32,943 bases of DNA from a virus. The stretch covers positions 1-32,943 of IMG/VR virus record IMGVR_UViG_3300042466_000888. One strand, written 5' to 3'. Positions 24,795 through 32,943 of this stretch are shown piece by piece (the stretch's first letter is position 1; each line of letters opens with the position of its first letter). The notes under the pieces were generated by a model. The model had not been told where the DNA came from. It made no database searches and was given only the letters and a program-made list of their open reading frames with translations. Position numbers and translations under genes: made by a program.

Positions 24795-27781
24795 TGGCAA
24801 CACAGAAATTTACTTGTCCGCCTCAAAGTAGTGCAGCAAATCAATTCTCTAACAATTTAGTTGGGGTACAACTTGTTGCGGGCGGAGGTTTGACACAAGC
24901 AAATTTCAACTTCACTACAAACATAACGGAAAAACAAAATAGAACTTTTACGATAGGTGCATTTTCAGACCCTATCAATTTGGAGTCTATTAATATTGAA
25001 ACAAATGTTGAAGCTGCTGAAATTTTAGCGGCGAACTACCGAGTTTATCCTAACTACGACTTAAGTCAGGTTACTAACTTTACTCAATACGGATCCTTAG
25101 TAAAAAGGTTCTCAACCTCTATTACGAAGATCATTAATTTTTTCCCTGCCGGTTTAGAGGTACCACCTCAGACTGACAAATTTATTAATCAAGAAACCGC
25201 ATTTAATATTATATACGATTCGGTGGAAGATGACACAACGTTGGAAATACACCTTTCCTCAATAAGAAACCCATTTGAAATTGATTTTTCACAAAACGCA
25301 GAAATCAATATGATGTATAATGAGAATCAGGTTTCGTCTTTGAGAAATATGAAGTTAGAGTATAAGAAATATGTTCTTTTTATTAATGGGCAACAATACC
25401 CACTTAACTATCTATACCCAACCAATAGTGATTCGACAAGTCTTAAAATAATTGTAGATGGAAACCCATTCAGTGGTAATCAAATATCATATGATTACTT
25501 AGTAATTAGACCAAACGATTTCGAAGTGAATAAAGTATTCAATTTGAACTTCGACCCCGTTGAAAATTTCCTACTTAATAGACGAATTACACCTGTATAC
25601 ACCGCAAAATTTGTTGTACCAAAAGAATTAGAGGATGGTACGTTTGCGATCTCAAGTGAATACGCAACATTCCCTCAAGCGGGTATTTGGAATTTAGATA
25701 TCGTTACGGTTCGTTTTGATAACTACTTAGTACAAATTAATGACTTCGCTATAAACCTAGATCAGTACAATACGAACTTAATCTCAAGGTTTATGACAAC
25801 AGGTGCGTTAAAAGAGTTCGACACACCAGATCAGAGATTTGAAAAATTATTACAGATATATGGTAGAAGTTTCGATGAAACAAAATCATTTATTTCAGCG
25901 TTAGGTAATATGAATAGTGTTCATTATACCATACAAAATGACATACCATCACAATTATTAAAAAACTTAGCTCAAACATTAGGTTGGGTTACTAATTTCT
26001 CACCAATCTCAAATGAGGAATTATTACAGGCAGTATTCTCAACACAACCAAATACATTTCCAGGTTTACAAATAGGACAGACACCTGAGGAGATTAACTA
26101 TCAATTCTATAGAAACTTAATATTAAATTCTGCTTACCTATTTAAATCAAAGGGTACAAGAAAGTCTATTGAATGTCTTTTGAGAATGGTTGGTGCACCT
26201 GAAGCATTAATTGACTTTCATGAATATGTCTATGTTGCTGACCAACGAATTAATATGAGAGAATTTGACCAACAATACTTTCAGATTACAGGTGGTACCT
26301 TGAACCTACAAATTCCGGTATTACAAGGAGATAATACATTCTCAATACAAGGAGTTCAATATACAGGATTTACAACGGTTTCAGTTAACTCAAATGTATT
26401 AACGGTAAGAGAAGATTACCCTGTAGATGCTTTTGGATGCCCTCAAATGCCAATAGCGACCGAGACTTATTACTTCCAAATAGGGGGCGGTTGGTTCGAG
26501 TCAACTCCACAACATAGAATGCCTGAGTTTGCAGTACCAACTAACTTGGTATTCACAGGTAATAACCCTAACTATCAAACTCAACTATTACCATTTAATT
26601 ATGGTGAAGAATATCTACAAAGATATAGACAATTCCCATACATGAATTTAGGATTTAAGTTGAGAAGAGTTGCCGACAACAAAAAAAGTTGGGTAGATAC
26701 CGATCCATTCTTAAGAACAAGTTTTGATGGTGGATTTAATTCGTATTATGAAGCGGGTGAAGATTGTTTGGTATTGAATGTGAAAAACGTTGACATTATG
26801 ATGAATCCAGCACAAGGATTAGTTTATGATGTTTGGACGATGTCAAGACAATTTAATTTCCCAATTCCTGAACAAGGTTTGTTCTACACACCACCTTCAC
26901 CTTGTAATATACCAAACCCATACCCTAAGTTAGGTGGTATAGATTGGACGACAATTGTACCAAAACCAAAACAAAAAACATTCTTTGAGTTTGCTCAAAC
27001 ATTTTGGAGAAACATGGTTAACACAAGAAACAGACAAACTATCACAGATGGTAAGACTGGAGGTTACCCAACACTCCAATCAATTTATTGGAGATATTTA
27101 GAATCTCAAAAATTAGCGGGAATTCAAAACGATAACTTCACATATCAAACGATGATTGATTATGTGAATGGAATGGGTAATTATTGGATTAGAATGGTGG
27201 AACAAATGGTTCCGGCAACAACAATATGGAATACAGGTGTTAGATTAGAAAACTCGGTTCTTCACAGACAAAAGTATGTGTGGAGAAGACAAGAAGGATG
27301 TAAGTTTATTCCGGTACCTTGTAAACCTTGTACTCTATCAACACAGCTGTATGTACTTGATTGTCCTGTACAAGAAGTGATTTGTGGTTTGTATCCTTGG
27401 AATAATGACCCATTGATTACATCTTTTGGTGTTGTATTAAATCAAACATTACAAACATTCTTTAGTCAAAACGGACTGAACTCAACAGTTTGTTCTCTTA
27501 ATACCGTTTCATCAACTTGGTATGTTGATATTAGACAGAACGGAGTTTTAATAGAACAATATGGTTTCTTTAATGGTGTTGGACCAAGCCAATTCCCAAC
27601 CGACACTCAGTGGGTGGATGCTTTAGGAATAGCTTTAGGTAATTTACTAACATCAGGATATAGTTATAATATTGATGAGGATAGTGAAAATGTAGTCGTA
27701 TTTAATAATAATTGTGTGCCTAATTTTGACGACTTCCAAATAAACGTAGGAATAGAATTCGAAATATTTTGTAACCAATAA
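24794..27781 (+). CDS. Large baseplate wedge protein with tail-protein-I (gp7-like) region (995 aa)
   Basis: Residues about 340-480 have the arrangement of the P2 gpI / tail-protein-I family, the counterparts of T4 gp7: FEKLLQIYGRSFDETKSFI, NDIPSQLLKNLAQTLGW, then LILNSAYLFKSKGTRKSIEC and LLRMVGAPEALIDF. The 'F..KGT..SI..LL...G' pattern is characteristic. With the gp6-like protein it would complete the wedge core. Residues before this are beta-rich and those after include aromatic tail-like sequence. A Cys-rich stretch lies near residues 835-865 (GCKFIPVPCKPC, then VLDCPVQEVICG), possibly a metal site. The last about 100 residues resemble the C-terminus of the next gene product. The assignment to gp7 is an inference by pattern and place. 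Confidence 0.78.
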   Translation: MATQKFTCPPQSSAANQFSNNLVGVQLVAGGGLTQANFNFTTNITEKQNRTFTIGAFSDPINLESINIETNVEAAEILAANYRVYPNYDLSQVTNFTQYGSLVKRFSTSITKIINFFPAGLEVPPQTDKFINQETAFNIIYDSVEDDTTLEIHLSSIRNPFEIDFSQNAEINMMYNENQVSSLRNMKLEYKKYVLFINGQQYPLNYLYPTNSDSTSLKIIVDGNPFSGNQISYDYLVIRPNDFEVNKVFNLNFDPVENFLLNRRITPVYTAKFVVPKELEDGTFAISSEYATFPQAGIWNLDIVTVRFDNYLVQINDFAINLDQYNTNLISRFMTTGALKEFDTPDQRFEKLLQIYGRSFDETKSFISALGNMNSVHYTIQNDIPSQLLKNLAQTLGWVTNFSPISNEELLQAVFSTQPNTFPGLQIGQTPEEINYQFYRNLILNSAYLFKSKGTRKSIECLLRMVGAPEALIDFHEYVYVADQRINMREFDQQYFQITGGTLNLQIPVLQGDNTFSIQGVQYTGFTTVSVNSNVLTVREDYPVDAFGCPQMPIATETYYFQIGGGWFESTPQHRMPEFAVPTNLVFTGNNPNYQTQLLPFNYGEEYLQRYRQFPYMNLGFKLRRVADNKKSWVDTDPFLRTSFDGGFNSYYEAGEDCLVLNVKNVDIMMNPAQGLVYDVWTMSRQFNFPIPEQGLFYTPPSPCNIPNPYPKLGGIDWTTIVPKPKQKTFFEFAQTFWRNMVNTRNRQTITDGKTGGYPTLQSIYWRYLESQKLAGIQNDNFTYQTMIDYVNGMGNYWIRMVEQMVPATTIWNTGVRLENSVLHRQKYVWRRQEGCKFIPVPCKPCTLSTQLYVLDCPVQEVICGLYPWNNDPLITSFGVVLNQTLQTFFSQNGLNSTVCSLNTVSSTWYVDIRQNGVLIEQYGFFNGVGPSQFPTDTQWVDALGIALGNLLTSGYSYNIDEDSENVVVFNNNCVPNFDDFQINVGIEFEIFCNQ

Positions 27782-29979
27782 TGATTCAAGTATTTAACTT
27801 TAATATAACAGGAGATTGTAGTAATACAGGGAGTGGTGCGGTATCGTTTGATATTACTGGAACAACCCCAACAGTCGCACCTTTTAGTATTACAGATGCG
27901 ACAGGTCAAGGGTTATTACCCTTATCTGCAGCAACATTAACATATACGGTTACAGGATTAACAGGTGGAACTTATTACGCAACGATTGCCGATTCATCTT
28001 CCGAAAAGGTAGTCCAAAACATATACATATCGACGGGTACAACCGCAACAATAGATTCTACAGCACCATCTTGTGGTTTAGATAATGGGGTTATTACAGG
28101 GTTTACAAGTGCGGTTTATGGAAACTCAACATTTGAATTATATGATGGTGATAATAACTATATTACATCGGCAATAACACCAACGACGTATTATGAATTT
28201 ACAAACCTTTCTGCGGGAACTTATTATATTGTAGCAAACGATGGTGGTGGATGTACCGGTATTACATCATCTGTCATTTTAACAACATCAACAGGATTTA
28301 CATTTGGTGGATATGTTGTTGATGATGCGAGTTGTATTGGTAGTGGTAGTGGTAAAATATTTATCACAGGACTTACACCTCCGGTCTCAGCATATACAAT
28401 AAATTGGAGTTCAAATGTAGGGTCACAAACTGGTACCACAGTAACAGGATTGACGGGAGGTACTTATATCGTCTCAATAGAGAATCCATCGGGATGTACA
28501 GGATCTCAGTCATTTTTTGTAAATACGGTAGCACCTTTAGAGTCTGCGGGTTTTATAACAATATCACAACCAAGTTGTTTTGCGAATGACGGTGAAGTTG
28601 AGTTCCTAATTGCAAATGGTACCGCTCCTTATTTCTTTAGTGGGTCATCTGGTCAGGTTGAAATAACATTTGATACCTCGGTAACATTTACAGGATTATC
28701 ATCGGGTGCTTATTCATTCTTAGTAACTGATGCTGGTTTATGTACCATTTATGATTCTGTGAGTTTAATAACACCTAATTCATTTAGTACGGTTGCAATT
28801 AATACGACAAATTCGTTCTGTTCATCAAACGATGGATCTATTCAGGTTTTAGTGGATAATGGGTTGAGTAATGTTAATAACCTCCTAACAACAATTTCAG
28901 GATCAACGGGAATACAACAAAGCGGAACAATAGGAAACCCAAACCAAACATTCAACGGACTACCTAATGGTAATTATTTGGTTACCGTGACTTCAGCGGG
29001 TTGTACATATACCGCAACAACAACCATAAGCTCTACAAATTTATATAGTGCAACAACGGCAGTTACAGGAACTACTTGCGGTAGTAATAACGGCAGAATA
29101 GAGGTTACAGTTTCAACAGGAGGTACGTTACCCTATCAATTTACTTTGACAGGACCAACAGGACCAAACCCGTCAACTATTAATAATCCTGTTGGTGTGT
29201 TCACCAACCTAAAAGGTGGTAATTATACCTTGACAGTTCAAGATTCGGGATTACCGACATGTGTCCAAAGTTTTACGATTTATGTTGATGTTAGTGATCC
29301 TGTTTATTTTAATTTATTCCCATCACAACCTTTAAATGGTAATGATGGATCAATTACAAGTTTTATTTATTCAGGAGAACCACCATTTAATTTGATTTGG
29401 AGTGGTGGAAGTATAAATGGTTACACAGGAAGTACAGTCACAGGTTTAACAGCAGACACATATAGTTTAACTTGTACTGATGCTAGTGGTTGTTCACTTA
29501 CAAAATCTGTAATACTAACAGGAACTAAAAAATATGTTGATTATCGATATTATACAATTTGTGAAGAACAATTCTTTGATAGTGGATTGGTGCAGAAAAA
29601 ATCAATAAGATCCATGTATTTGGAAGGTTTTAATGATCTTACAAGTGGGGATACAAATTGTATAATTAATTCTGCGGACTTCACAATATATGCCGAGGTG
29701 GGGGGACAATCGGCACAAACCGAGTTCTATACCTCAACAGGTACTACCGATTACCCAAGTGACACGGTTTGGGCTGATGCGATCGTAAATATATTAGAAG
29801 ATTTTGTTGGTATTTCTGGTGTTACCGTAGATATCATATCAAATAGAATTACAATAACGGCAGCTTGTGAAGACTTAAAGAAGAATTGTGGTAATCAACC
29901 CATAAATCCATTACAAGATAGTGAAATAAAAGTTAATTTATTAATTGATTACGACATATCTTGTGTTAGTTGTAGTTAA
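27781..29979 (+). CDS. Tail protein with about seven SprB-like repeats (732 aa)
   Basis: The first about 600 residues are tandem 70-90-residue beta-sandwich repeats. The usual unit is a Cys near the start, an N-D-G-x-I or similar strand, a G-x-x-P-Y/F segment, then 'L..GTY...V.DA.GC' and a final strand. Clear examples are VTGLTGGTYIVSIENPSGCT, FTGLSSGAYSFLVTDAGLCT and VTGLTADTYSLTCTDASGCS. This is the pattern of SprB repeats in flavobacterial gliding adhesins. The first repeat lacks the second Cys. The C-terminal about 100 residues form a different domain shared with the preceding protein. No signal peptide is present, so it is not a secreted host protein. It most likely forms a fibre, spike or adhesin of the tail. 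The start overlaps the previous stop by one base. Confidence 0.8.
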   Translation: MIQVFNFNITGDCSNTGSGAVSFDITGTTPTVAPFSITDATGQGLLPLSAATLTYTVTGLTGGTYYATIADSSSEKVVQNIYISTGTTATIDSTAPSCGLDNGVITGFTSAVYGNSTFELYDGDNNYITSAITPTTYYEFTNLSAGTYYIVANDGGGCTGITSSVILTTSTGFTFGGYVVDDASCIGSGSGKIFITGLTPPVSAYTINWSSNVGSQTGTTVTGLTGGTYIVSIENPSGCTGSQSFFVNTVAPLESAGFITISQPSCFANDGEVEFLIANGTAPYFFSGSSGQVEITFDTSVTFTGLSSGAYSFLVTDAGLCTIYDSVSLITPNSFSTVAINTTNSFCSSNDGSIQVLVDNGLSNVNNLLTTISGSTGIQQSGTIGNPNQTFNGLPNGNYLVTVTSAGCTYTATTTISSTNLYSATTAVTGTTCGSNNGRIEVTVSTGGTLPYQFTLTGPTGPNPSTINNPVGVFTNLKGGNYTLTVQDSGLPTCVQSFTIYVDVSDPVYFNLFPSQPLNGNDGSITSFIYSGEPPFNLIWSGGSINGYTGSTVTGLTADTYSLTCTDASGCSLTKSVILTGTKKYVDYRYYTICEEQFFDSGLVQKKSIRSMYLEGFNDLTSGDTNCIINSADFTIYAEVGGQSAQTEFYTSTGTTDYPSDTVWADAIVNILEDFVGISGVTVDIISNRITITAACEDLKKNCGNQPINPLQDSEIKVNLLIDYDISCVSCS

Positions 29980-29982
29980 TTC

Positions 29983-30279
29983 ATGCCTAATCAAGTAACC
30001 ATATTAAGTGCGGTTGGTATTACACCACCTTTTAGTGGAACTGCCTGTGATGTTTACGGAAACAACTGTGTTTATGTTGGTAGTGGGTCAACATTCCCAA
30101 CCACATTTACTTTACCATCACAATTCAATACAGCACCTGCGTTACAATTAACTATTACAGATTCTGCGGGATGTACCCTAAGTGAAACGATTTATTGTGA
30201 AGCCGAAGGTCAACCAAAACAGTTCCAAAATCTTGATTATTTCTTCTTTATGGGAGGAGACCAATATAATTTCCAATAA
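29983..30279 (+). CDS. Small tail protein with a single SprB-like half-repeat (98 aa)
   Basis: It begins 3 nt after the SprB-like gene. The sequence has the Cys-containing strand (GTACDVYGNNCVYVGSG) and then LQLTITDSAGCTLSETIYC, matching the second half of the repeats in the gene before it. The C-terminus (KQFQNLDYFFFMGGDQYNFQ) is aromatic-rich and unlike the repeats. It may be a capping or connecting subunit, or the remains of a repeat split from its neighbour. The TATTTATA motif of the fibre gene starts 6 nt after its stop. Function is unknown. Confidence 0.7.
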   Translation: MPNQVTILSAVGITPPFSGTACDVYGNNCVYVGSGSTFPTTFTLPSQFNTAPALQLTITDSAGCTLSETIYCEAEGQPKQFQNLDYFFFMGGDQYNFQ

Positions 30280-30284
30280 TACAA

Positions 30285-30292
30285 TATTTATA
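30285..30292 (+). promoter_or_regulatory. TATTTATA motif before the tail fibre gene
   Basis: TATTTATA ends 7 nt before the fibre ATG, nearly the same spacing as at the gp25-like gene. As a -10 element it would produce a leaderless or almost leaderless message. Confidence 0.5.
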
Positions 30293-30299
30293 AGTTGAT

Positions 30300-32943
30300 A
30301 TGGCATTACTAACAGATCAAATATTAGCGACAGGAGTTTCACTTAATGATTTAATACATATTGTTATTACGGGTGATACCTCACAAAATCCTGCCGGTTC
30401 ATCGTATAAAGCAACTATTCAACAAGTCGCAACTGCAATTGGTGGTAAAACTGGAACTAGTGGTACTTCGGGTACAAGCGGAACTTCAGGAAATAGTGGA
30501 TCTTCAGGGTCTTCAGGTACTAGCGGAATAAATGGTACAAGTGGTACGTCTGGAACAGATGGAACTTCAGGTACAGACGGAACTAGCGGAACAGATGGAA
30601 CTTCAGGTACAGACGGAACTAGCGGAACAGATGGATCTTCAGGAACTAGCGGAACTTCGGGTACTAGCGGAACAGATGGAACTAGTGGAACAGACGGAAC
30701 TTCAGGATCGAGCGGTTCTTCAGGGACTAGCGGAACAGATGGATCTTCAGGTACTAGCGGAACTTCAGGGACTAGCGGAATAGATGGAACTAGCGGAACA
30801 GATGGGACTAGCGGAACAGATGGAACTTCAGGAACAAATGGGACTAGCGGAACAGACGGAACTTCAGGAACAAATGGGACTAGCGGAACAGACGGAACTT
30901 CAGGATCGAGCGGTTCTTCAGGGACTAGCGGAACAGATGGATCTTCAGGTACTAGCGGAACTTCAGGGACTAGCGGAACAGATGGGACTAGCGGAACAAA
31001 TGGGACTTCAGGAACAAATGGGACTAGCGGAACAAATGGGACTAGCGGAACATCTGGTACGGATGGATCTTCAGGGACTAGTGGAACATCTGGATCAAGT
31101 GGTAATCCATTAACGGTATATGACTCATCATCAGGAGTAACAGTAACAAATGTTACTGGAATGACTTTCAGTGGATCATCAGTTGTTGCAAACGGACAGA
31201 ATGTAATTATTACAATGACAGGGTCAACCGGTACATCCGGATCAAGCGGTACTAGCGGAAACTCAGGTTCTTCAGGTTCTTCAGGAACATCTGGATTAAG
31301 CGGTACATCTGGTTCGTCAGGAACTAGCGGTAATAGCGGAAGTTCAGGAACATCAGGATCAAGCGGTTCTTCAGGAACATCAGGATCAAGCGGTTCTTCA
31401 GGAACATCAGGATCAAGCGGTTCTTCAGGAACTTCAGGTTCGAGTGGTACTAGCGGTGCAATCGGAAAAGATGGTAATGATGGATCAAATTCTGGTAGGT
31501 GGATTTACCAATCATCAGCAACAACAACACCATCAATTGCTAACTTCTCAACTGATTCAGACTCCGTTGGTTTTGTATCTAATATTTACATTAACGATGA
31601 GTCAATAAATACTGTTGACTATACTTCATGGTTAGCCGGTATTGATACAATACAAGCAACAGGAAGACCTGTTTATTTACAAATTACTCAACTTGGTAAT
31701 AATAGTATTATTGGTATATGGACCGTAGGTACAATTGGTGTAATCGGTACTGTGTATAGTTTTGGTTCACTTAGTCCTGTTGTAACTAACGGAACTTTTA
31801 GTGTGGGTGCAACATATACAATATCTTGGGTTTACGATGGTGTTAGTGGAAGTTCAGGTAGTTCAGGTACAAGTGGGTCATCAGGATCATCTGGAACTAG
31901 CGGAACTTCGGTTATTGTACCAGGATCAAACAACGAAATACTCACCTCAAACGGAGCTGGTGGTATTGTTGCGGAAAACTTAGCGACTTTTGATGGTACG
32001 ACTTTAGCTTTAAATAAAAACAGCACGTCACCTAACATTACCTTAACTGATTCTGGATCAACATCTAATGATGTTTATATTAGGTTTTCACCAACAGCAA
32101 CAACCGCAACATATGCGGTAGGTATCGATAAGAGTGACGGCAACACATATAAAATTACATATGGGTCGAATGTAACACCAAGTACCGGTAGTGCAAGATT
32201 AGAAATAACTTCAGGTGGTACAGTAAACATACCAACAAACAGTAACAACACTATATTCAATATAGGAACTGCGGAACAAGTTGGTGTCTATGCGACTACA
32301 ACATCATCAGGGTTTAGATTTTATAATGGTTCCAGTAATATGGATCAATATAGTTCGATCATACAATACGATAATTTTTCCGAATACACGACAAACGTAG
32401 GTAATACAAATAGTGCGGCTATTTCATACTTTACAAATATGGCATTGTCCGGTGAAACAAACTTTGGTTGTAATGCGGGGATTCCTGATATGACTCTTTT
32501 TAACTCGGGATCAACGAGTAACTTCATAATAGGTGGTGCTGGTTTATACGTTAGATATAATTTAAGTGTTGATGGGAAAGTGAGGGTTGGAACTCAAGGT
32601 TCTGGAACTGGAACTGCAAATGTTTATAGAGACCCAACAACAGGTATTTTAGGTCCAATTTCTTCTGACGTTAGATTAAAAACAAATATAACACAAATAT
32701 CGGGAGCAACAGATATTATTTCTAATTTGAGAGGAGTTTACTTTAATTGGGTGAGTAATGAAGATTTTATAATAAGCGATGAATCCAAACAAGTTGGTTT
32801 GATTGCTCAAGAAGTTGATCAGTATTTTCCTGAGGCGGTTACACCTAATGGTGTTAAAGATTATAAATCTGTTAAATATGGTGAAATGGTTTCATTACTT
32901 ATTGAGGGTTTTAAAGAACAGAATGAAGTAATAAAATCTTTAC
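30300..32943 (+). CDS. Tail fibre with collagen-like repeats and S74 chaperone (3' end outside window)
   Basis: The ATG at 30300 opens a frame that stays open to the window end (881 codons). Residues 1-50 form a small N-terminal attachment module (VSLNDLIHIVITGDTSQNP). Residues 52-268, 308-399 and 517-537 are Gly-X-Y triplets, mostly G-T-S, G-T-D and G-S-S, which would form trimeric stalks. Between and after them are beta-rich segments that may include the receptor-binding part. The C-terminal region is a peptidase S74 intramolecular chaperone: SSDVRLKTNI (residues 788-797, with the Ser789-Asp and Lys794 pattern of self-cleaving fibres), then VGLIAQEVDQYFPEAV and SVKYGEMVSLLIEGFKEQNE. Self-cleavage would occur at the Ser after trimer formation. 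The true stop is beyond the window, probably soon, as the domain is nearly complete. Confidence 0.88.
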   Translation, partial: MALLTDQILATGVSLNDLIHIVITGDTSQNPAGSSYKATIQQVATAIGGKTGTSGTSGTSGTSGNSGSSGSSGTSGINGTSGTSGTDGTSGTDGTSGTDGTSGTDGTSGTDGSSGTSGTSGTSGTDGTSGTDGTSGSSGSSGTSGTDGSSGTSGTSGTSGIDGTSGTDGTSGTDGTSGTNGTSGTDGTSGTNGTSGTDGTSGSSGSSGTSGTDGSSGTSGTSGTSGTDGTSGTNGTSGTNGTSGTNGTSGTSGTDGSSGTSGTSGSSGNPLTVYDSSSGVTVTNVTGMTFSGSSVVANGQNVIITMTGSTGTSGSSGTSGNSGSSGSSGTSGLSGTSGSSGTSGNSGSSGTSGSSGSSGTSGSSGSSGTSGSSGSSGTSGSSGTSGAIGKDGNDGSNSGRWIYQSSATTTPSIANFSTDSDSVGFVSNIYINDESINTVDYTSWLAGIDTIQATGRPVYLQITQLGNNSIIGIWTVGTIGVIGTVYSFGSLSPVVTNGTFSVGATYTISWVYDGVSGSSGSSGTSGSSGSSGTSGTSVIVPGSNNEILTSNGAGGIVAENLATFDGTTLALNKNSTSPNITLTDSGSTSNDVYIRFSPTATTATYAVGIDKSDGNTYKITYGSNVTPSTGSARLEITSGGTVNIPTNSNNTIFNIGTAEQVGVYATTTSSGFRFYNGSSNMDQYSSIIQYDNFSEYTTNVGNTNSAAISYFTNMALSGETNFGCNAGIPDMTLFNSGSTSNFIIGGAGLYVRYNLSVDGKVRVGTQGSGTGTANVYRDPTTGILGPISSDVRLKTNITQISGATDIISNLRGVYFNWVSNEDFIISDESKQVGLIAQEVDQYFPEAVTPNGVKDYKSVKYGEMVSLLIEGFKEQNEVIKSL
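30453..31103 (+). repeat. Collagen-like Gly-X-Y coding repeat, block 1
   Basis: 217 codons of uninterrupted Gly-X-Y, with X mostly Thr or Ser and Y Ser, Asp or Asn. Nine-base units such as GGAACTAGC and GGAACAGAT recur many times with small codon changes. The low complexity creates long spurious frames in other registers. Confidence 0.92.
30687..30978 (+). repeat. Two perfect 94-bp direct repeats inside block 1
   Basis: Bases 30687-30780 and 30885-30978 are identical. The offset is 198 nt, which is 22 Gly-X-Y triplets, so loss or gain of one unit keeps the frame. This suggests recent duplication within the fibre stalk. Confidence 0.85.
31221..31496 (+). repeat. Collagen-like Gly-X-Y coding repeat, block 2
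   Basis: 92 codons of Gly-X-Y, richer in G-S-S than block 1. The unit GGATCAAGCGGTTCTTCA is repeated about three times in direct succession near 31350-31430. It ends with GAIGKDGNDG, a more typical phage collagen sequence. Confidence 0.88.
31848..31910 (+). repeat. Collagen-like Gly-X-Y coding repeat, block 3
   Basis: A short run of 21 codons (G-S-S-G-T-S type) that links an inserted beta domain to the distal part of the fibre. Confidence 0.8.

Noticed and set aside
30532-31113. Two + strand frames rich in Glu/Gln/Leu within the fibre gene
   Set aside because: They are out-of-register readings of the Gly-X-Y repeat. The frame starting at 30300 is open through to the S74 domain and explains the sequence.
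30453-31496. Possible CRISPR array or variable-number satellite
   Set aside because: Units are multiples of three bases, code for Gly-X-Y, have no spacer structure, and lie in an intact frame.
30300-32943. Diversity-generating retroelement target in the fibre
   Set aside because: No reverse transcriptase gene or template repeat was seen in the window, and the fibre end is an S74 chaperone rather than a variable lectin-type domain.

Overview
This window is part of the genome of a large tailed phage with a contractile tail and a T4-like gene set. It is AT-rich, and every convincing gene lies on the + strand. The host is most likely a member of the Bacteroidota, probably a flavobacterium. Two things suggest this: most genes lack Shine-Dalgarno sequences, and a tail protein carries repeats resembling those of the flavobacterial gliding adhesin SprB. 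No tRNA, CRISPR array, insertion sequence, integrase or lysogeny gene was seen. No gene-free stretch reaches 300 bases.

Layout. (1) 1-3097: the 3' part of a large baseplate-hub-like gene, a 74-codon gene and a Pro/Ala-rich coiled-coil protein. (2) 3099-3204: a terminator followed by a near-consensus sigma70-type promoter. (3) 3205-11491: a replication and nucleotide cassette holding a gp32-like single-strand binding protein, a UvsX/RecA-like recombinase, a T4 RNase H-like 5' nuclease, an unknown 149-aa protein, a gp41/DnaB-like helicase, and both subunits of class Ia ribonucleotide reductase. It ends at a strong terminator. (4) 11559-12047: a small protein of unknown function between two terminators. 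(5) 12132-30279: the baseplate and tail block, with gp25-like, gp6-like, a giant 1859-aa protein, four unrecognised structural proteins (one with a PKD-like domain), a 995-aa protein with a tail-protein-I/gp7-like region, a 732-aa SprB-repeat-like protein and a 98-aa protein. Many of these genes overlap by one base (TAATG), which suggests translational coupling. (6) 30300-32943: a tail fibre with three collagen-like Gly-X-Y blocks and a C-terminal S74 intramolecular chaperone, cut by the window end.

How it fits together. The left and right blocks build the virion and the middle block copies the genome. The motif TATTTATA, or a one-base variant, lies just upstream of each structural transcription unit and is almost absent before the replication genes. 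It is therefore a good candidate for this phage's late promoter core. The most unusual items are the multi-pass hydrophobic segment plus CxxCxCxC cluster inside the giant baseplate-block protein, the SprB-like repeats on the tail, and a C-terminal domain shared by two neighbouring tail proteins.
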